DNA from: Siphonodentalium dalli
Lineage: Eukaryota; Mollusca; Scaphopoda; Gadilida; Siphonodentaliidae
DNA: 64,000 nucleotides
Assembly: GCA_032622095.1 (NCBI GenBank)
Contig: CP136066.1
Location: forward strand, 153,225,152-153,289,151
Direction of reading: 5' to 3'
Shown: piece after piece, positions 45,099-57,817 of the stretch
How positions within the stretch are numbered: position 1 is the first letter of the stretch
Layout: the number at the start of each line of letters is the position of its first letter
The notes under the pieces: model-generated
The model's input: the letters and a program-made list of their open reading frames with translations, nothing else
Told to the model about the DNA's origin: nothing
Database searches by the model: none
Program-made: the position numbers and the translations under genes

Positions 45099-46644
45099 GT
45101 AATTAATTTAAACTTTTTATCATCCTTGGAAAATGAGAGGCCGATCATGATCGGCAGATGTTTATCCCATACCTTGGCGATAGCGATTAGCTATAACTGA
45201 TAATTTGTCAAAGATATGATAACAGGAATCCATATATCAGTACCCAACTTGAAATCAAAAGCTCAAATAATTTGTCTTAAGAAAGGGTTAAAGTATTTGG
45301 GGTGGGGGAGGAGTAGTTTTAAATCTCTTAACTCTGTCCCTATTGACCCAAGGACCTCTCACTGAGATCCAACGATTTAGTGATTTTGGAGGATATGTTT
45401 AGGAGTTTAGGTTAACTCATTGGAAGCAAAAGTGATAAATCCCTATCTCAGCCACATTTGACATGCCAGATATTCAAAATGTATTCACTTCTAAAGAGAA
45501 ATTATAATTTGTTGACAAGCCAGTCTGCTTAGAACAACATACATGTAGGGGATTCCATCTCATATTTAAATGGTACTTTAATTACCCCCCCCCCCAATAA
45601 ATTTTTCTTTGTTTATCAAACATGGACAGATAAGATCAGATCTGACCTGTGTATTAAATAAGGAATGCTTATATTGTTAGGTACATGCAATATTAAGTGT
45701 TTCATAACAGGGGTGTATGGTTTTCAAAAATATATGTAGTTTATAAAATACGAAAGTATTATCTATATAATGTTATACAGACATAATATGATGAGGATGC
45801 TAAATCGAATCAGATTACCATAGTTCATATAAAAGAAAGTAAGTAGCCTTCAGTTAAATGGTTTCACACATTACAATGTTTTACAAGTAGCATGGAAACT
45901 AAAACCCACAACCTTCAATGTTAATCTTCTAAGCGCTCTGTGGCCCCAAAAAATCACTAAACCATGACAATATGAACAAATGGGAAAATAAGGCATCACC
46001 TACAATAGTCATGTAGATTTATCTGTCTGTTACCCATTGCATAGATAAATCATATCAGCCATTGTTTTAATTTCAAATTGAAAGCATGCGTCTGAAGGGT
46101 TAATATATTTTTCAAAAATCAATTAATCAGTCAATACCAAAATAGATAGAAGTGAATAGTGTGCAAAGATAACCATAGATAAGAGATATGTACATTATAG
46201 CATGTGTCTATGTGAACCTTGGAAAGGGTTAATTATTATATAGAAGACACTTATATAGGTGAGGGGAGCTGCAATGAAATTTCAAGAATAGGAGAAACAA
46301 GAGTCTTATGCTGCCATTAATCAATTTGACATATAGGATAAACAATTAGCCTGCCACCAGTGTTGTTTATCTTTGACTACATCTAACAACCCACCAGAGC
46401 TCTGTATCATATGTCATCACTCATTTCATAACAGATTTCACTTGGAATGACAACATCTATAAAATGTACTCTCATATACTCTGGATATTTGATGTTTACA
46501 TGGTAATTTATTGATATAATTATATTATATGCAACTGTTGCAATAAAATCTTCATATTTCCAAAACAGGATATCACACCTAATTAATCGTATCAAACTAA
46601 AATAAATGAAAGTATCAATGACAATTAATTTTGTTTTATTAATA
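45099..46644. other. Kelch intron, no gene seen
   Basis: A short palindromic block at about 45133-45180 (GAGGCCGATCATGATCGGCAG) is also found inverted at 13835-13875. Nothing else was recognised. Confidence 0.45.
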
Positions 46645-47004
46645 TTAACCCTTTACCCAACAAACCGGCCAAAACCGGCCAAATAAAGCTTCAACAGCCT
46701 AAAATATCTTCGGTCTGTCTCAATAGAACCATACAAATATGGATATCATTGGAACCGGCTCCTTGACCACATTGTGATAGTTACAGTTATGCCCTGTGCC
46801 AATGCATTCTCTTATATATGCGAGTCGACCATAGGTCGCCTCGCATATATAAGAGAATGCATTTTCTTACATTCTTTAACAATTTTATAATTTTTAATGT
46901 GTTAAGCCAATGCATTCTCTTATATATGCGAGTCGACCTATGGTCGACCCGCATATATAAGATAATGCATTGGCACTGGGCCGTTCTGTTGGGTAAAGGG
47001 TTAA
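46645..47004. repeat. Hairpin-module element with TTAACCCTTTACCCAACA ends
   Basis: The left end is TTAACCCTTTACCCAACA and the right GTTGGGTAAAGGGTTAA. These tips are distinct from family A, yet the right half carries the same two TGCATTCTCTTATATATGCG hairpins (loops GTCGACCATAGGTCG and GTCGACCTATGGTCG), preceded by GCCCTGTGCCAATGC. Confidence 0.88.
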
Positions 47005-47119
47005 TATAAAAGTTTAAAAAAAAATTTATATTTTTTTTGGTTAAATTGAGCAAATCTGAACTAATAATATTTTTTTTTTAAATTGAGTAAATATAAACAA
47101 AAAAATCATTTTTTTAGGC

Positions 47120-47445
47120 CGATTTTTATTGTTTGAAAAAGGGTCATAACTCCTTTAAAATAAATGTTTGAGTTATGGCAGCATTCGTGAATTCTAAGTC
47201 GAAAAAGGGCCATAACTCTGTAAAAAAAAAACTCGGATCAAACCCATATTCGAACTCAATCTGTATTTTGGGCTAAGAAACTCATCTACAAAATTTGGTT
47301 CTGATCGGATAGAAAATGTTTGAGTTATCGCATCACCTGTAAAGTGTCTACGGACAGACAGACAGATGGACAGACAAACGACGAGTGGTCAATCCAGACG
47401 TCGACACTATGTGTACCATACTATGATATGGGTACTCATAAAAAG
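47120..47445 (-). repeat. Helentron/pearl-like fragment, reverse orientation
   Basis: Mirror of the 12553 copy: core units (ATACAGATTGAGTTCGAATA on the minus strand), an (ACAG)n tract near 47350-47375, and an end with the CCATACTATGATATGG hairpin. Confidence 0.65.
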
Positions 47446-47470
47446 GTTTGTGAAACCTTCATCACTTAAA

Positions 47471-47878
47471 ACCTGCAAATGGTGTCTGTCATTTGCAGAA
47501 TGAGGTCTCCAGAGGGTGAATTGAGTGATGCTATCCCACACGGCGGGCTAGCATACAAAATTCACCCTCGGGTAACCTCATTCTGTTTAGGCCTTAACTG
47601 TTATGAGAGACCTAGGATCAGATTAAAGTTCCCCAGTTGAAGTTAGTCACCTCAAATTTAATCTTCTACAAATTAGGGGATATAGAAACTTCCCAGAATG
47701 TCAAAAGTAACTAAAAACAATGTTAATTTGAGACTATAAATACTTCCCAGATGATAAGGCCCATGAGATCCACAGAGGGTGAATTTGGTGATGCTAGCCC
47801 ACTGCCTGAAATAGCATTACTAAATTCACCCTCTGGGGACCTGATTCTGCAAATGACAGACACTATTTGCAGGCTTGG
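47471..47878. repeat. Dual-hairpin MITE, family B, copy 6
   Basis: The left outer end is ACCTGCAAATGGTGTCTGTC and the right GACAGACACTATTTGCAGG, so the outer TIRs are intact. It has two hairpins and a shortened spacer. Confidence 0.87.
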
Positions 47879-48605
47879 TTTAATTCCATTTGAAACCATT
47901 GTTATGTAAACTTACTGTCACAGTGCCAGTGTCTTTTGCTCAATTTGGTCGACACAATTACATGAGACCTGAAGTATGATGTAAATAACTGAACTTCATG
48001 TTTTGATGCCGACAATTTGGAAATCATAGAAAACTTACCCCCCCCTACATTGCTCATCACACCATCTGTAAGTACATTCAGTATTAACATAGATATCCTA
48101 GTCTGTCAGTTATCCCTTCCTTTTCTAAATGGATAAAGTAGCGCTCACATGAGTCCCTTGCATTGAATTTGGATTACAGACAATAACACCAATACATTCA
48201 GACAGCTGCTATGCGTCCATTATGTTGTCTTCGTCAACACAAAACGGAGAGATTCTAAAATTTCAATGCTACATAAAGATACTGCATACCTTATATGGCG
48301 TGCGTCATGACATTTCTTGTTTTCAGTCAAAGCAAAGGAAATTTGACTTGTATTTATGTCAAAATACAGTGTTAGTTATTTAGATTTGACATTATTGTAC
48401 AATTAATTTATTACAGATAGATTGATTTGCAATATGATATGCATCTATTCCAATTTCGAATGTATTAGCTCCAATTATTAACCGGAGGCTCCCCGTTATA
48501 GCGTAATGTATGCGCTTGTGTGAAAGGCTTAACGCAGCCAACGGATCGTACCACTGCAACATACGCAGCAATTCAAAGGGCTCATATGAACATTCCTTAT
48601 CCCAT
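47879..48605. other. Kelch intron, no feature seen
   Basis: No exon or repeat was recognised. Confidence 0.4.
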
Positions 48606-48830
48606 CAATGATAATAGTATACATTATAATGGTCTATTATTCAACTGAAGGGGTGTTCAGGAACTATAAGCAGATTAACAGATAGTGCAAAAGGATTCCT
48701 ATTCATTGCTGGGTAAATTTCACATAATAAGTTCAACAAACAGTTTATTTGATTAAAATGTCCATTGGTAACTACTCGTCAATGTGTTTTAGGTTTTCAA
48801 TGTGTTATAGTAAAGAAAGATTTAAAGGAT
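48606..48830. repeat. TTAA-type MITE, family D, copy 4 (degraded)
   Basis: Contains ATAATGGTCTATTATTCAAC and AATAAGTTCAACAAACAGTT, as in the other family D copies. Confidence 0.5.
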
Positions 48831-48874
48831 TAATTATATTAAAGTTGTAAATTTTTTTTAATTTCATTTTGCAG

Positions 48875-49158
48875 ATGCACTGTCTTGGTCAAGAATTAAG
48901 CTAGAACCATCACCCTCTGCACGGGCAGGTCACTCTACATTATGCTTGCCATACAATCTTGAGAACACAGATGAGGATGAAGTTTTGGTGTTTGGTGGTG
49001 GAGATAATGATGGTGATTATTTCAAGGACCTGTTCAGTCTCACAATCCCCTTTAAATCTGCCTTATCTGAAGAGAACACGGACTCTAAACAGTCGACGGA
49101 CAGTTCCCTCGAGAAGGAGAATGTTGATAGTGCTACCACTGAAGTGGCTTGTAGTTGA
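48875..49158 (+). CDS. Kelch-repeat protein, last coding exon (kelch repeat 6 and acidic tail)
   Basis: It begins after TTTTGCAG and enters in phase 1: D-A-L-S-W-S-R-I-K-L-E-P, then ARAGHSTLCLPY, EDEVLVFGGGDNDGDYFKDL and FSLTIPF. It ends in a Ser/Glu/Thr-rich tail and TGA at 49156-49158. The sixth blade (AGHS...FGGG...DLF) closes a typical kelch propeller. The acidic tail is likely disordered. The whole chain (18793-49158) gives about 535 residues. Kelch propellers bind partner proteins, and without a BTB or other domain in view the partner cannot be inferred. Confidence 0.94.
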
Positions 49159-49640
49159 ACAATACTAGTTTTCTCACAGTAGCTCATATGTTTATGTGAA
49201 GTTTTATGACAAATCAGTAATATGACTCATCACATTATTAATCGAGTCCTAATACATAAAGATGGTCTATCGTTTCCTGAAACAACTTTTGTATAGTCTC
49301 CTGGATATAAAATAATGAATATGAATCGTTGACCCGTCAGTAAATGCTTCTATCAATTAATATTGATTTTTCTTCAAATTTTATATTCTTTTACATGTAT
49401 AATCATATATTCTACGATATAATACGTAGAGTCAAATTGGGACATTTTCGGTTCGTGGAGCGTAGAGAGTTGGAGAACTCTATCTGAGATCGAGTGACCT
49501 CTTCATGATGGTCTGTTCTAAAAATAGTAATGAAAAATGTCCCAATTGTTATCAGATGTAGTCTCTAGATTTGTGAATTATATTTCATTTCTATGACGAC
49601 GTGCATTCCCAACATGATGTAATAAACCGTTTCCAAATAT
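49159..49640 (+). other. Kelch gene 3' untranslated region
   Basis: AT-rich sequence following the stop codon up to the first strong poly(A) signal. It includes an inverted pair, AAATTGGGACATTTTC and GAAAAATGTCCCAATT (49433-49550), that could fold in the mRNA. Confidence 0.6.
49621..49626 (+). terminator. Poly(A) signal of the kelch gene
   Basis: AATAAA about 465 bases past the stop. A second AATAAA lies near 49706. Confidence 0.6.
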
Positions 49641-50479
49641 GGAGTGCATTCCTGGTGCAGTAAATGTTTGTGAGAATTGTAATATTCAGAGATAGTTGAT
49701 AAAAAATAAATATTAATTGATAGAAGCTTTTCCGTCCAGGTGTCTTCGACTCATATTTATTATTTTATACACTGATAATATAGAAAACGTATTTAGGAAG
49801 AGATAATCCCACATGGCGGTTTGTGCTCCAAAATACACCTAATAATATTTATTTTTTTATATTTCCCGTATCGAAATATATTGATATATACTTGAACTAC
49901 CTTTCTACGAGCATCATATGTCCCAGAAAGACGCATTGAAGTAAAAAAAATAAAAAATTTAACATGATAATTGGGTCCAAATAAAAAAACAGTCATTTGT
50001 ATTTATCGGAATCTGAAACGGAATGTCCAGAAAAGGTATATTGCGTTATCTTAACACAAAACTATTTAAAAACTTCATGCACTGCTTTCTCTTCATTATA
50101 ATCATCAAAATTATGTAGTTCCATAAATGTTTCAGTGCGACAGCAGCGCTGGATTTTCTTCCCATTGTTTACAGTTTCAATTTTGCAAAATGAACTGGCA
50201 CTTAAATGAAACGATCTCAAATTTATCTAAAAATATTAGAAACAAAACACATATTTTCAGTGCTATATTAACGAATTTGTTTGGAAATCCTAGGTAGGAA
50301 TTTTTTGATATACCTCTTACCAAATTATATATACATAATTTTGGGGTCCAAACGAGCCATGTCCTTTTAAAATTCTTCAAAAGACATAAACCCATGTTTA
50401 TTTCGATGCTTGCGAGACTGGCATTAAGATTTAGACTGCAGGTGTTTGGATATTCAGTCTCCTGCCTGGTGTGTCAAAC
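49641..50479. other. No feature seen
   Basis: AT-rich intergenic DNA. The minus-strand ORFs here have no domain. Confidence 0.4.
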
Positions 50480-50653
50480 CACCAGTACTCTTATATATGC
50501 GAGTCTCCCATAGGGACCCTTGAATATATAAGAGAATACCTTGGCCTAACAATAATTATCTTGACCTTTTGGGAGACTCACATATGTAAGAGAATGCACT
50601 GGCACAGTATCTTTAATGCTACATCAGTGCAGCTCTCATCATGAAAGGGTTAA
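50480..50653. repeat. Dual-hairpin MITE, family A, copy 11 (left end eroded)
   Basis: One full hairpin (ACTCTTATATATGCGAGTCT ... GAATATATAAGAG) plus a partial second. It ends CATCATGAAAGGG + TTAA. Confidence 0.8.
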
Positions 50654-52137
50654 TGTAGAAACTTTGGAGTGATCCCAGATAGGGTTTATTGAAAAGGAAC
50701 TTTCGAGATCTGATTGGGAAGATATAGCTCAATGCTATATGAGGATGCAACACCACCGTCTGAACACTGATTTTCTTTTTGTTTTTATCACTATTTGTAC
50801 ATCTTATTTTGTTCTCATCCATCTATTTTCTTCCTCAATGCTTTGCTTCTATCACCATGTCATCACTTGACTCTTGATTGTTTCACCAGCTCTCTGTAGT
50901 TGTTACCTTCTCTTTATAGTCTTCAGTTGAATGTAAATTTCTTGTACATTCCCAAATGAGATTACAAATTTTCAGTAGTTAGTAAGGTTTATAGCTTATT
51001 CCATCATTTATGCTAGATGATTAGCAAAATTCATATAAGTTTTTGGATTTGAGAAGAAAATATTTCTGTTTTGTGATAAGAAAATATCAGCTAATTGTAT
51101 ATGCCAGTAGATGTGGTCCACATTAGTTTGTTGCCATTTTAGCATTCATATTTTGACAAGCATAATGGTATCAGATTAAAAATAACCAGGCCCCAGTGAA
51201 ACTGCTAGACTCAATTGACAGACAACATGACGTGATCATGCTCACAATGCCTTCAATATCACCCATCTTCTATCCTTCATATCCTCCATCTATTTACATA
51301 TTTTATAATTCATCAGCACAAGTATCAGGTCTGAAATCCCATTTATAACTACCTTACTCGTATTTAAATTCGCGCAGTACTATTCTTCGCTCAGTTTTGA
51401 TTTCGGGCACTTTAAATTCGTGCACCCTGTCGTGCGAATTCAAAATTGACAAATCTGTTTTTATTTAAGTCCTGTATCTGATAACAGTTTCAGTTCTTAA
51501 TCGTCCCTGAAGATATATACATTTTAATATTAAAGACCACTGCAACAAAAGTTTATATAAAATAGAACAAGCATGTCGTGCGTCATATTGTTGTTGTTGA
51601 AAAGACTGGTGCTCATATATGGTCAAAATAATCATTATGACAGTGAAATAGTTATGGACATCATTGAATTGAACTCAATAGAAGTATAAATACAACCGTG
51701 TGAGCTACTGACTTCAGAAAAAAATCAACTCTTGGCTGCTTGTGTATTTGAAATAATTTGAAACAGTTGCGTTGACAACTTGACATGTAACGAATTCAAA
51801 CTGATTGACACTCACTCGGGCAGGGTTGTGATTACAAAAGTGCTTTCGTGCACCTCCAAGCGATTTCTCAATTCCTCATGAAAGTCTAAACTATTAAAAA
51901 TTAGAATATGACACATGTAACTGGCATGACAGGTCATAAATTGAGCATGAATATCTAAATCAAATAAAGTCTTTAAAATAGCTATTTCATTGAATATGAA
52001 TAAATTTTCCATAAACCCCTTAATTTCAGCCCGATATCATGTGGTAACTTTAAAAAGAATTTGGCAAAAAATATTTTTATTTGGCAAAAGAAAATTTGGA
52101 AATAGAAAATTGTGGGTCAGTTTAGGCCATGTATATT
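50654..52137. other. No confident feature
   Basis: A minus-strand ORF at 52012-51812 ends next to a GTGAGT and could be an exon, but no partner exon, phase or domain supports it. Confidence 0.35.
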
Positions 52138-52690
52138 TTACCCCCACTTTCGAAGAAAATGGGGGGTATACTGGATTGACTGCGTCTGTCTGTCCGTCCG
52201 TCTGTCCGTCACGCTTTCTCCGTCCGTCCGACCTCATAACTCGAACAACTATGAACCGATTTCAATAATATTTTGTATGCAATCTCCTTAGGACGGTCTC
52301 TCCGCATGATGCTAATTGTGGTTCGGTCCGACTTTTTTTTTTTTTTCAAGTTAAGCCTCTTTTCGACTTATTTTGACTTAATAACTTTAACAAATATGAA
52401 CCGATTTCAATAATTTTTGTTATACATGCTTCTCACAATACCCTCTCTACATGATGCGGCTAGGGATTGGCTCAAACTGTTTTTCGTAATATTACACCTC
52501 ATTTTCGACTTATTTTGACTTAGAAAATTCTGTCTGACTTAATAACTTTAACAAATATGAACCGATTTGAATAATTTTGTACAAGCTTCTTGTGACACCA
52601 TATCGATATTATTAGTCCGAATTTTTCTTTAAAGTTAAAAATCTTTTTGGTTGAGTTTATTTAAACTATCATAGCTATGGGATTTTGCAG
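52138..52690 (+). repeat. Helentron/pearl-like element (CCCC-hairpin type), 3' truncated
   Basis: ACCCCCACTTTCGAAGAAAA plus TGGGGGGTATACTGG, (CCGT)n and CGAACAACTATGAACCG match the 22101 element. The core is repeated twice, after which similarity stops near 52650. Confidence 0.7.
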
Positions 52691-53037
52691 ACCTGACTTC
52701 AATTCATTTCTTCTAACTATAAAAGTATAATATTTCTTGTACCTCTATGTTTCATTGTCATCTTCTTATGTTGCCTTTACACTCATTAATACTTTGCTAT
52801 AATTTTTGAGACTTTGTCAGCTTATCAGATGTCAACAGTACAATTTTATTCAGGATTTTATCACCTAATAAATTATTTACATTTTAAAAACAATTTTATG
52901 ATTCCATTAGTATCAACTTGGAGTTCGGTTGCAGCTGTGCTCAGCATTATTTTAAGGACTATGGATGCTCAAGTAACACCTTGAAAACCAGCAACACAAA
53001 AATAATCATAGAAATATTTATAAGTTTTATAAAGAAA
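52691..53037. other. No feature seen
   Basis: AT-rich spacer before the next transposon. Confidence 0.4.
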
Positions 53038-53463
53038 TAGATGCAGGGTTCGCACAGGTGCTTAAAGTCATTAAAAGTGCTTGAATTTGATTTTCTATTT
53101 TCAAGGCCCTTAAAAGTGCTTAAATTCTCACCCTAATACCACTCAGGTCATTAAAAGTGCTTAAATTCTGGTATAAGACCGGGCCTGGGGAATAAACAAC
53201 AAGGCATGGGCGGTCTTATACCTAGAAAACTGTTAACATCGCCGATATGATCGTAAAAATAGAACGGAACATTGCGGCGGAAGTGAGGGAGACATCGCGT
53301 AATCGCTAAAAATAGCATCGTTTCCGATACGTAATATTTTTCAATAGTACGAAACTGTGTGCTCTCTGCAAAGCATATGTAAGCTTCGCTCTGATTGGAG
53401 GGAAAATTTACACCAGCCAATCATGTAAGTTAATAGAAAATTTAACCGGCTGAACAAATAAAT

Positions 53464-56400
53464 ATGCCGGGAAAGTGCAAGTTCAATGTCGAATGGTGTA
53501 AACAAACAAAGTATAAGCAGTGGTTGTCGCTCGATCAAGACATTCATTCGGCAAAATGCGTAATATGCGCGAAAACTTTCACAATAGCCGGTATGGGCGA
53601 GGCGGCCCTGAAAAGCCACATTTTGTCAAAAAGACACATCGACCGGAGCCAAATGTTGAATGACATTTCGGTGTTTATGAACAATGCGACGAATGCCATG
53701 ACCACAACGTCCACAAACTCCACATCGACATCAGTTTCATCCACATCCAGAGGCCCAACAGTGACACCATTTGTGAGAACAGAGGAAGTGGTCAAATCTG
53801 AAATCTTGTGGACGATGAAAGTTGTTGAGTCACATTATAGCTACAACAGTTCGACACACACCGCAGAACTGTTTGCGAAGATGTTTCGCGACTCCAACAT
53901 AGCAAAATCGTTTTCATGTGGCGATCGCAAAACGGCATATCTCACCACATACGTCCTCCTGTTTGACGAAAGTTTAAATTCAACCCTACAAAACAAACAA
54001 ATGGACATGCACATCAGATTCATGGATACCTCTACAAATCTAGTGTCTAGTAGCTATTTTGACACGGGCGAGCGGATGACTGCCTCAAAGAGTTTGAACA
54101 CATCACACACAACTTAAATCTGTCCCAGCTCCTGCAAATTTCAATGGACGGCCCTAACGTAAATCTGAAATTCCTCAAAGATTTTAAAACCAAGGTCTTT
54201 ACGGAACATACTGACAAAACTTTGGTCGACATTGGTACTTGCAGTCTCCACACCGTGCACAACTCATTTCGCGCTGCAATGGAACAAACCGAGTGGGAGC
54301 TAGATTCATTCCTGAAATGTTTGTTTTCCTTATTCAAAAACTCGCCCGCAAGACGTGATGACTATAAGGATATTACTGCTCACGACACATTCCCATTGAA
54401 ATTCTGCCCCCACCGTTGGGTGGAAAATACTCGTGTGGCGGAGAGGGCGATTGAAATTCTCGATGACGTCTCAACATTTGTGACCGAAGTGGAAAGGAAC
54501 AAAAACTACACAACTCCAACATCTAAAGCTTTTTCTACAGTGAAAACCCACATCAAAGACCCTCTTCTCCTCGCTAAACTGTACTTTTTCGTAACATTAT
54601 CAAAGGATGTGACACCTTACCTCACAATGATGCAAACAGATCATCCTATGATTCCATTTATGAGGGCCCCTTCCCCCCCTTTTCGTACGCTGGATTCGAC
54701 CCATTTTGGACCCGTACGCCGGATTCAAGACACAAATTAAGCTGGATTCCGGATTCATGTATTTATATAAACGGATTCCATTTCGGGTGAAATATTGCGA
54801 TTTGGTTCCTCATCTGGTCATAATAGATCATAATATCATGAATTTTATATGGGATCCAATCTGATGCACACTCTTAATCTTATAGGACTTAGTCCGTATA
54901 TATTCGTTTGTATACGGTGCTCTTTATCTTTTCGGTCATTATTTGTGGCAACATATCTCAAAAATTGCCCCAAAGACATAGCAAAACAATTTGGATGATG
55001 GACTGCCAATTATATTTCCGTGAAAATGCGCTGTGGGCATAAACTTAACCCACAATTCAAAAATATGTATGTTATATTGTGCTACCAGTATATTGACTAC
55101 CAGTGGATATATACATATTATCGGGAGCTCCAACTCCCGTGCTACATGCATATATTTATATATCAAAATCAATATGTAATCATAGATTAATCCCCAATTT
55201 TCTAGTGGAGCGTGCGTATTATGTTATTGATATGTCCATCCATCATTCGGTATTGGTTTATGTGTGGTGGCTTAAGATACGTATCAACTTTCTAAACTTA
55301 ATTTAGTATTTGGGTTTTCTAACACAGAGTGCAGGCCGGGACCACGTGTTCGGTGACAGCCGGCCAATTGCAGCTATAGAATAGGGCCCCCCTTTTTTGT
55401 TGGGATTTCCTTCCATGTGCGTCCCCATGTGACGGCATTGGTAAGTCCAAACTGGTTTTACTGGGATTACTGATCCGGTGCAGGTTGGGTTCGAGTTTGG
55501 AGTCCACCCGAGGGTTTTACATGTGTTATCACATCGGGGTATTAATTCTGGGTCAATATATCACGCCCATATAAAGAGCGTTTATTTTATTAGTTTTTAC
55601 ACTGGAATGTGATCAAGATCGGTTAATCCAAGGAAGTCTAGACGCATATTCTATACCTTTGTTACTCTTATCCTAACATTTTGTAAACTGCCGCAAGGTA
55701 GACTGCTCTGGACCTCATTGGTGAAGTTTCCACTACCGGGGTTCAAGACGGGGTGCCTTTATATGTGGGACCGGGACGCGAGCATCCACCTGCTCATATA
55801 TTATGGGTATCACAAAACTAATCTATAATATCATGTAAACTGAACGTGAAATCGGTATTTGTTCTTTAAACTGGATTCCGGATTCCAGGGTCAATTTGAA
55901 GCTGGATTCCGGATTCCAGCGTCATTTTAAAAATGGATTCCGGACTCAAGGGGGGAGGGGGAAGGGGCCCTCATTTATCGCGGATGAATACGAGGACATG
56001 ACCAGAACGGTTATGAGAAGAGTAAAAAAACCATCTGCATTAGACTCGTTGAAAACAAAGGCGGAACTGGTCTCATATAAGCTTGCAGAGAATGACGATG
56101 ATGTTCTTTCGTATAACAAAGTGGAACTTGGATTCAATACCAAACGGACCCTGGCGGAAGTCAACAATGGACGATTGAGAATCACCTTCAAAATGGACTG
56201 TAGAAAGGCCCTCAAAGTTTTGACCACACGCTTATTGACCAAGACACCACTCAGTTCTGTGTTATGCAGGAATACTAGTTGCTTTTCTCCGCGCATCATT
56301 GCATCCGACCCTGCCAAGTGCAAAAGTAAACTGACACGTGTACTCAGTGTTCTCGTTGACAACAAAAGGATTGCGGCAAAAAAGTGTGATGATACCATAC

Positions 56401-56970
56401 AGCAGTATGACCAATTTCTTACCGACGCGAAGAAGGAGCATTCTGCATTCAAAGAATTCTCCTATGCCAAATCGACTGACAAGGACAAGGAAACTCGGGT
56501 TGATCAATTCCTGATCAAATTCATTAACTCCGAGAAGTATCCTGACTTATGGTGTGTTTTAAAGATGATTCTGGTCCTGTCACATGGACAGGCCTCGGTC
56601 GAAAGGGGATTTTCGGTGAATTCTAAAAACGATTAGTGTGCGACGGAATCGCCAGAGAAGGTGGAACGAAAAACATAAAAATCAACAGTTCCATAATTCA
56701 GTACTGTAAGGGTGCTCGAAAAAAATATGAGAATCATCTGGTATACGAGCGAATGGGAAAATCCGACGACAAGAAGCGCAAGGCGAAGGTGGAACGCATG
56801 CAATAAATGACTACTGCTAAAAAAAGACTGTGTGCAGACATAGCTTGTCTTGAGGACTCTTCCGACGAGGCAGCAAAAAAACTCGAAGAAACTGGCCACT
56901 GTGATTGGCTTGTTAAATTCAATCTGTATCGACAATCTATTAAAGAAAAATAAACGAAACTTGAAGGCGT
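53464..56970 (+). pseudogene. Transposase of element S, broken by frameshifts and an insertion
   Basis: Starts M-P-G-K-C-K-F-N-V-E-W at 53464. A zinc-finger-like CVICAKTF ... HILSKRH lies at about residues 33-58, followed by a Ser/Thr-rich linker. The catalytic-type core has LFDESLNST, QKQMD-like NKQMDMHIRFMD, and SMDGPNVNLKFL after a one-base frameshift near 54070. CSLHTVHNSF, CPHRWVENTR and, near the end, GQASVERGFSVN complete the D-D-E pattern. A 1311-bp guest interrupts it at 54661; both sides stay in one frame when the guest and one TSD copy are ignored. A second frameshift near 56632 moves the Lys-rich coiled-coil-like tail (ARKKYENHLVYERMG) out of frame. It is inactive. Confidence 0.85.
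54662..55972. mobile_element. 1311-bp guest element with 6-bp TSD inside the element S transposase
   Basis: The TIRs start GAGGGCCCCTTCCCCC and end GGGGGAAGGGGCCCTC. ATTTAT is duplicated at 54656-54661 and 55973-55978. Subterminal CTGGATTCCGGATTC motifs repeat at both ends. No ORF of note was found. Because 1311 + 6 is divisible by three and the codons flanking the site read on, the insertion point is exact. Confidence 0.9.
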
Positions 56971-57204
56971 AAAAAACGACATTGAAAGATTGGTCAAAGA
57001 TTAAAATTTAATCTTTAACCATTACCAATCATTAAAATTTAATCGTTAACCAATCTTTCAATGTTGGTTTTTTATCATTTGATTTAATCATGAAATGACA
57101 TTAACTTGTTTTTGTTTACTGTTTATTATTACCACTTTAGAGGGCGTTCTCTAGTAGATTAACAGTATTTTACCCGAACGGTAAAAAGCCATAACGCCCG
57201 GCAT

Positions 57205-57253
57205 CAAACCGGATGCGGGCCGTTAACGATATTAACGGCCCGCATCCGGTTTG
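57205..57253. repeat. Perfect 22-bp inverted repeat
   Basis: CAAACCGGATGCGGGCCGTT and its exact mirror are separated by five bases, within the 3' non-coding part of element S. The motif GCCATAACGCCC lies just to its left. Confidence 0.85.
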
Positions 57254-57643
57254 CGATTTGCTAGAAATCCAATCGAACGCAACCTTATTTCGGATTTCGG
57301 AATTTCTGTTAAAACAAGTTTATAGTATATTATTACGAATAAAACTGAAATTTTACTGTAGTAGATGTAAATGATGTAATAACAGACCAACAACAAGTAA
57401 GTGTTGCCTAACAAATGGAATAAATTAGATTTCTGACTGAATTTTCGTTAGATATGTCCCTATTTTCGTGGTAAATAATATAATTAGTCACGTGACAATT
57501 TGTTTGACAACGAACAGACGACACATGGTTTGAATTGTGATCGTTTTGAAAAAAAGAGTTATTACATGTATTTCATTTGACATATTGTTGCCTACTCACT
57601 CATCTATGTTCTAGTTGGGTTTCAGAAAGTGGTAATAATAGTA

Positions 57644-57817
57644 ATAACTTGATTTTGTCGGGCGTTATGGTTTATTAACGGCCCTCCAGAAATGATTAAC
57701 AGCCCTCGGGCCATTAAAGGCCCTCGACTTCGTCTCGGGCCTTTAATGAACCCTCGGGCTGTTAATCATTTCTGGAGGGCCGTTAATAAACCATAACGCC
57801 CTCCAAAATCAAGTTAT
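57644..57817. repeat. Near-perfect 174-bp hairpin
   Basis: Arms of about 83 bp with CGTTATGGTTTATTAACGGC and AATGATTAACAGCCCTCGGG are mirrored around CTCGACTTCGTCTCG near 57729. It shares GGCGTTATGG and ACGGCC with the 57205 palindrome. Confidence 0.9.
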
